From Sporisorium sorghi (taxonomy: Eukaryota > Basidiomycota > Ustilaginomycetes > Ustilaginales > Ustilaginaceae), in the NCBI GenBank assembly GCA_023212695.1, contig JALCCG010000134.1, positions 7,334 through 57,273 on the forward strand: DNA of 49,940 nt. Direction: 5' to 3'. The position numbers were made by a program, and so were the translations under genes. A model generated the notes under the pieces. It was not told where the DNA came from and did no database searches. It was given only the letters and a program-made list of their open reading frames with translations. Each line of letters opens with the position of its first letter. The stretch's first letter is position 1. Shown here piece by piece: positions 47,179-49,940 of the stretch.

Positions 47179-49287
47179 TCAAATCTCCATCGACAACCAC
47201 CTCACCATACGCTCGAAATCCTCCCCGCCATGCATGAGCATCTCACCATGCGCCTTTCCCCTCCCATAATGAATGTTCTCCCTCGGACACCCGCTCTCCA
47301 CGAGATACTCCAGCGTATCCTTCGCGCTCAGGATCGCATCTTGCTCCGCCAGATAGAACCTCACCCTCTTCCCATGCTGCAACCCTTCAATCTCGTTCGG
47401 CCACAAAATATTGCTACTCCAGTCAAAGTAGCGACACAGCGTATTCGCCGTACCCACCTCGCGCGCGACAAAGTAGCGCATCAGCAGCTCGATCGGCGTC
47501 GTCGCCCGCTTGTAGACAAAGTTGGCGCATACAAACGGCACCCACAGCTGGAAACATACGGGGTCGACAAAGCAGCTGCGCCGGATCTGGTGCGTGAGCG
47601 ACTTGAGCAGCCACGAGTGCACCAGCGAGCCGTACGAGTGCGAGAGCACGTCGATCGTCTGCCAATTGCGTTTGGCCAGGATGGAGCGGAAGGCGGACGT
47701 GGTCTCGTGGTGCCCGAACGGTTGCAGGAAGTGCGGCGAGAGGATCGACTGCGAGATGTTCGGCTGCAGGAGGATGAGGATTGGACGGTGGGCAAAGACA
47801 GGCGAGCGCAGGAAGAATGAGACCAGCGAGGCGTACTGCGCCAGGCCGATGCCGAGGCCGTGCAGCACCACGAGCGGCGTCGTGTCTTGCTGCCGGGCGG
47901 TTTTGTTGGGCGATGTTGCGGAGAGGGAAGGCGCACGGTAGAGGTAGGGTAGACGGCCCTCGGTGCACATCTCGAATCCACCGCGGATGGCGCGTCGGAT
48001 CGTCAGCCACGACAGCGTGTTGGTCACAAGGTAGCACGCCAGCGGCCTCGAGCGCGTGCGCACGGGGTCGATGGTGAGACGCATCATTCGGATGCGCGGC
48101 GGTCCTCTCGCTGCCACCTTGTCCAGTGAGGGTTTCAGCAGCGTCGCTGTAGTCGAGGCTTGCTTTGAAGGCGGTTCTTGAGTGACAACATGCTCCGGAT
48201 AGCTTTGTCCCTGTCGCGTCTCGAGCAGCTCGAGACAGTATTCGAGGAATTGCAGCCTGTCGCCCGTGGTCGGATCCCATTCTCCTTCTTTTGCACGCAC
48301 TCCTCGCACATCCTCTTGTTCCTCGAGAGATGCACCTGCCAGCGCTCGACCGGTCGAAAAGGCAGGAGGCGGTCCACCAAATGTTGACGTCGAAGGCGGC
48401 ATGGGCGAGCTGAACGTAGATGGAGTAGCCGAGTCCATCCCCTGCGAAAGAGCCTGGACATCAGGAACCGACGCGTGACTCGCATTTGAATCTTCAGCGA
48501 GATGGATGGTGCCATCCCTCTCGGCTTCGAGCGTCTCGAGGTCCGAGGCGAAGAGCGACCACGCGAGCCAGTGCATCACCTCCCTGCGCGTGATCTGCTC
48601 AAAAGGCGCACCAAAGAACCACTTGGCTTGGTCGCGCTGAAACTTGATGGCGCGCGGGTCGTCTGGCGAGATGGGTGCCGTCACAAACTGCGGCACGAAG
48701 CTCGCGGCTCGCAGTCTGCCCAGTCTCTGTCGTACGTTGCTTGGCGCCGAAGCTTCGTCCAGCGAACCTGCTGCAGCGCTGGATTGACCATTCGAACCGC
48801 GCGAAGTGAGACCTGCTGTGTTGTCAGAGGATGCGGCCACGGCACTCGCATACGACTGCGTTGGGTGATGCGTCAGGTCCTGGTCCGAAGGCGTGAGACC
48901 AGCCTGGAGCGCCTGTGAAAAGACACCGCGCAAGAAGCGCCTGCCGTACAGCGGTCGTGGGCCCGGTCGCTGGATCCGACGGCAGAGGTGCAGGTAGTAC
49001 AGCGAGAAGGCCGCCTCGATTGCACAGTAAAAGTAGAAGAGGTTCGAAACCCAACGCCAGCGGGATGAGAGGAGAGCTGCAAGCGCATTTGAAAAAGCGC
49101 GTGGCGAGTGCTTGACGACGAAGCTCCACAGTGCTGAATCGATCGAGTACTTCGTATGATGGTGCAGAAAGTATCGCAGCGCGCGCGAGAGGAGGGCGAG
49201 CCAGCTGAGCGGTGTTACACCCCATACAGTGAGGATGAGAAGGCGGGTGATGACGAGCGATGCGTCGCCCGGAATGAGCTGCGCCAT
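47179..49287 (-). CDS. Membrane-anchored alpha/beta hydrolase
   Basis: A 702-residue intronless ORF. The N-terminal 130 residues hold two to three hydrophobic segments (LLILTVWGVTPLSWLALL at about 16-33; VSNLFYFYCAIEAAFSLYYL at about 80-99), so the protein is probably anchored in a membrane. Residues 140-390 are low complexity (Ser, Ala, Pro). The hydrolase fold spans about 440-700: LHGLGIGLAQY (oxyanion region), nucleophile elbow VLSHSYGSLVH with Ser551, LAEQDAIL (candidate acid Asp) and GKAHGEMLMHGG (candidate catalytic His). All three triad residues are present, unlike the secreted relative at 28.3 kb. Substrate unknown; a lipase or esterase is plausible. Similar large hydrolases occur widely in fungi. 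Confidence 0.82.
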   Translation of the reverse strand: MAQLIPGDASLVITRLLILTVWGVTPLSWLALLSRALRYFLHHHTKYSIDSALWSFVVKHSPRAFSNALAALLSSRWRWVSNLFYFYCAIEAAFSLYYLHLCRRIQRPGPRPLYGRRFLRGVFSQALQAGLTPSDQDLTHHPTQSYASAVAASSDNTAGLTSRGSNGQSSAAAGSLDEASAPSNVRQRLGRLRAASFVPQFVTAPISPDDPRAIKFQRDQAKWFFGAPFEQITRREVMHWLAWSLFASDLETLEAERDGTIHLAEDSNASHASVPDVQALSQGMDSATPSTFSSPMPPSTSTFGGPPPAFSTGRALAGASLEEQEDVRGVRAKEGEWDPTTGDRLQFLEYCLELLETRQGQSYPEHVVTQEPPSKQASTTATLLKPSLDKVAARGPPRIRMMRLTIDPVRTRSRPLACYLVTNTLSWLTIRRAIRGGFEMCTEGRLPYLYRAPSLSATSPNKTARQQDTTPLVVLHGLGIGLAQYASLVSFFLRSPVFAHRPILILLQPNISQSILSPHFLQPFGHHETTSAFRSILAKRNWQTIDVLSHSYGSLVHSWLLKSLTHQIRRSCFVDPVCFQLWVPFVCANFVYKRATTPIELLMRYFVAREVGTANTLCRYFDWSSNILWPNEIEGLQHGKRVRFYLAEQDAILSAKDTLEYLVESGCPRENIHYGRGKAHGEMLMHGGEDFERMVRWLSMEI

Positions 49288-49835
49288 GCTGAGCGATTGC
49301 GATTGTGTCGGAGCGAGAGAGGGCTTTGGTCTGATCTATTCGAGCTGCGTGCGAGGGAGCCAGGAATTGAGGTTGGAAGGTATAGGCTGCGACCTCAGCG
49401 AGAGATTGTCGACCAGATGGAGCAGAGTTGAAGGAAGAATGGAGCGCGCCGTTAGAAGGGCATTGCCTTATCAGCTGTTTCGAGTTTCGTCGATCCCTGC
49501 TGCTGCGCAATCTGCGCCAGAGGCAAAGTAAGCGGTTGGTCGATGCGCGTTCTGCCTTTAAAGTTTACGCGCAACAGCAACGTTTCATCAACGATTGTTG
49601 GGCGAATCGATGCAACGAGCCAACGACGAAGTGGGAACAAGAGCTTGAGGCTGAGTCTCTACTGTCGACGTCGCTCTATGAGGAAAAGGAAAGAGGTGGT
49701 AATGAAGGAAGAGTTGTCACAGCTAAGAAATTGGACCCTTGAAAGTCGGTCTTTCCAGCTTTCCCAACATCACATTTGAGTTAAGGTCGTGAAAGAGAAA
49801 GAGAGAGAGAGAAAAAAAGGACAGAAAAACAAAAG

Positions 49836-49885
<50 letters not shown>

Positions 49886-49940
49886 CCACCTCAAACGCGG
49901 AAACGATAACACACCCACGTTTTGCATGGCTAGCCCAACG
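49288..49940. promoter_or_regulatory. Upstream region of membrane hydrolase, with poly-A tract
   Basis: 653 bp at the right edge with no recognised gene. It should hold the promoter of the hydrolase on the minus strand. An A48 run lies at 49836-49883, after a (GA)n stretch (49797-49811). A gene may start to the right of the window. Confidence 0.45.
49836..49883. repeat. poly-A tract (48 A)
   Basis: Forty-eight A on the + strand, about 550 bp upstream of the hydrolase start (poly-T in that gene's sense). There is no retroposed gene or target-site duplication beside it. Length is likely to be inexact. Confidence 0.88.

Noticed and set aside
49836..49883. poly-A tail of a retroposed element
   Set aside because: No reverse transcriptase, processed gene copy or target-site duplication lies beside it.

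Overview
This window is a stretch of nuclear chromosome from a basidiomycete, most likely a smut fungus of the Ustilaginales (Ustilago/Sporisorium/Moesziomyces group). The reasons are compact, mostly intronless, GC-rich genes with Q- and A-rich low-complexity insertions; orthologues of typical fungal proteins (Rim13/PalB, Pet100, Mdj1, Prp4 kinase, an Rpd3-type deacetylase); and above all a cytoplasmic dynein heavy chain that stops after its fourth AAA module, the arrangement described for Ustilago maydis Dyn1. The species cannot be fixed from the sequence alone. No rRNA, tRNA, transposon, CRISPR or viral element was recognised.

Layout, left to right. 1-3.6 kb: two 40S ribosomal protein genes, RPS10 (-) and RPS30 (+), about 2 kb apart, with long introns (one certain, one inferred). 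4-13.4 kb: CHMP7 (ESCRT-III, -) and the DEAH helicase DHX35 (+) share a 360 bp divergent promoter; DHX35 meets the calpain-like protease Rim13/PalB (-) tail to tail with only 47 bp between stop codons; Prp4 kinase (-) follows. 13.4-16.1 kb: a long upstream region and the four-repeat polyubiquitin gene, with a TATA box and a 5' UTR intron. 16.7-26.3 kb: the 3203-residue dyn1 ORF (-), uninterrupted. 26.3-30.5 kb: a 2 kb gene-free gap, a secreted alpha/beta-hydrolase-like protein without its nucleophile serine, and PET100. 30.7-32.5 kb: an atypical SDR (-) and a low-molecular-weight tyrosine phosphatase (+) that diverge across a (CAG)16 repeat. 32.8-37 kb: an AT-hook, Q-rich nuclear protein (-) and mitochondrial DnaJ MDJ1 (+). 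37-43.7 kb: a homopolymer-rich gap, a probable ~0.75 kb leader almost free of ATG, and a 1629-residue GYF-domain protein. 44-49.3 kb: an RPD3-type histone deacetylase (-), the three-exon V-ATPase subunit gene VMA7 (+) and a membrane-anchored alpha/beta hydrolase (-).

Most genes are unrelated housekeeping functions rather than one pathway. Some share themes: RNA processing (DHX35, Prp4), ESCRT biology (CHMP7, and Rim13, whose family is recruited to ESCRT-III through an MIT domain), mitochondrial biogenesis (PET100, MDJ1), and translation or protein turnover (RPS10, RPS30, polyubiquitin). The most notable biology is the split dynein motor. Dyn1 here carries the tail, linker, AAA1-AAA3 and only the large subdomain of AAA4. 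The stalk, microtubule-binding domain, AAA5 and AAA6 must come from a second polypeptide encoded outside this window. AAA4 also has Arg in place of the Walker A Lys. Start codons were chosen as the first well-placed ATG; several long frames run further upstream only through non-ATG codons.
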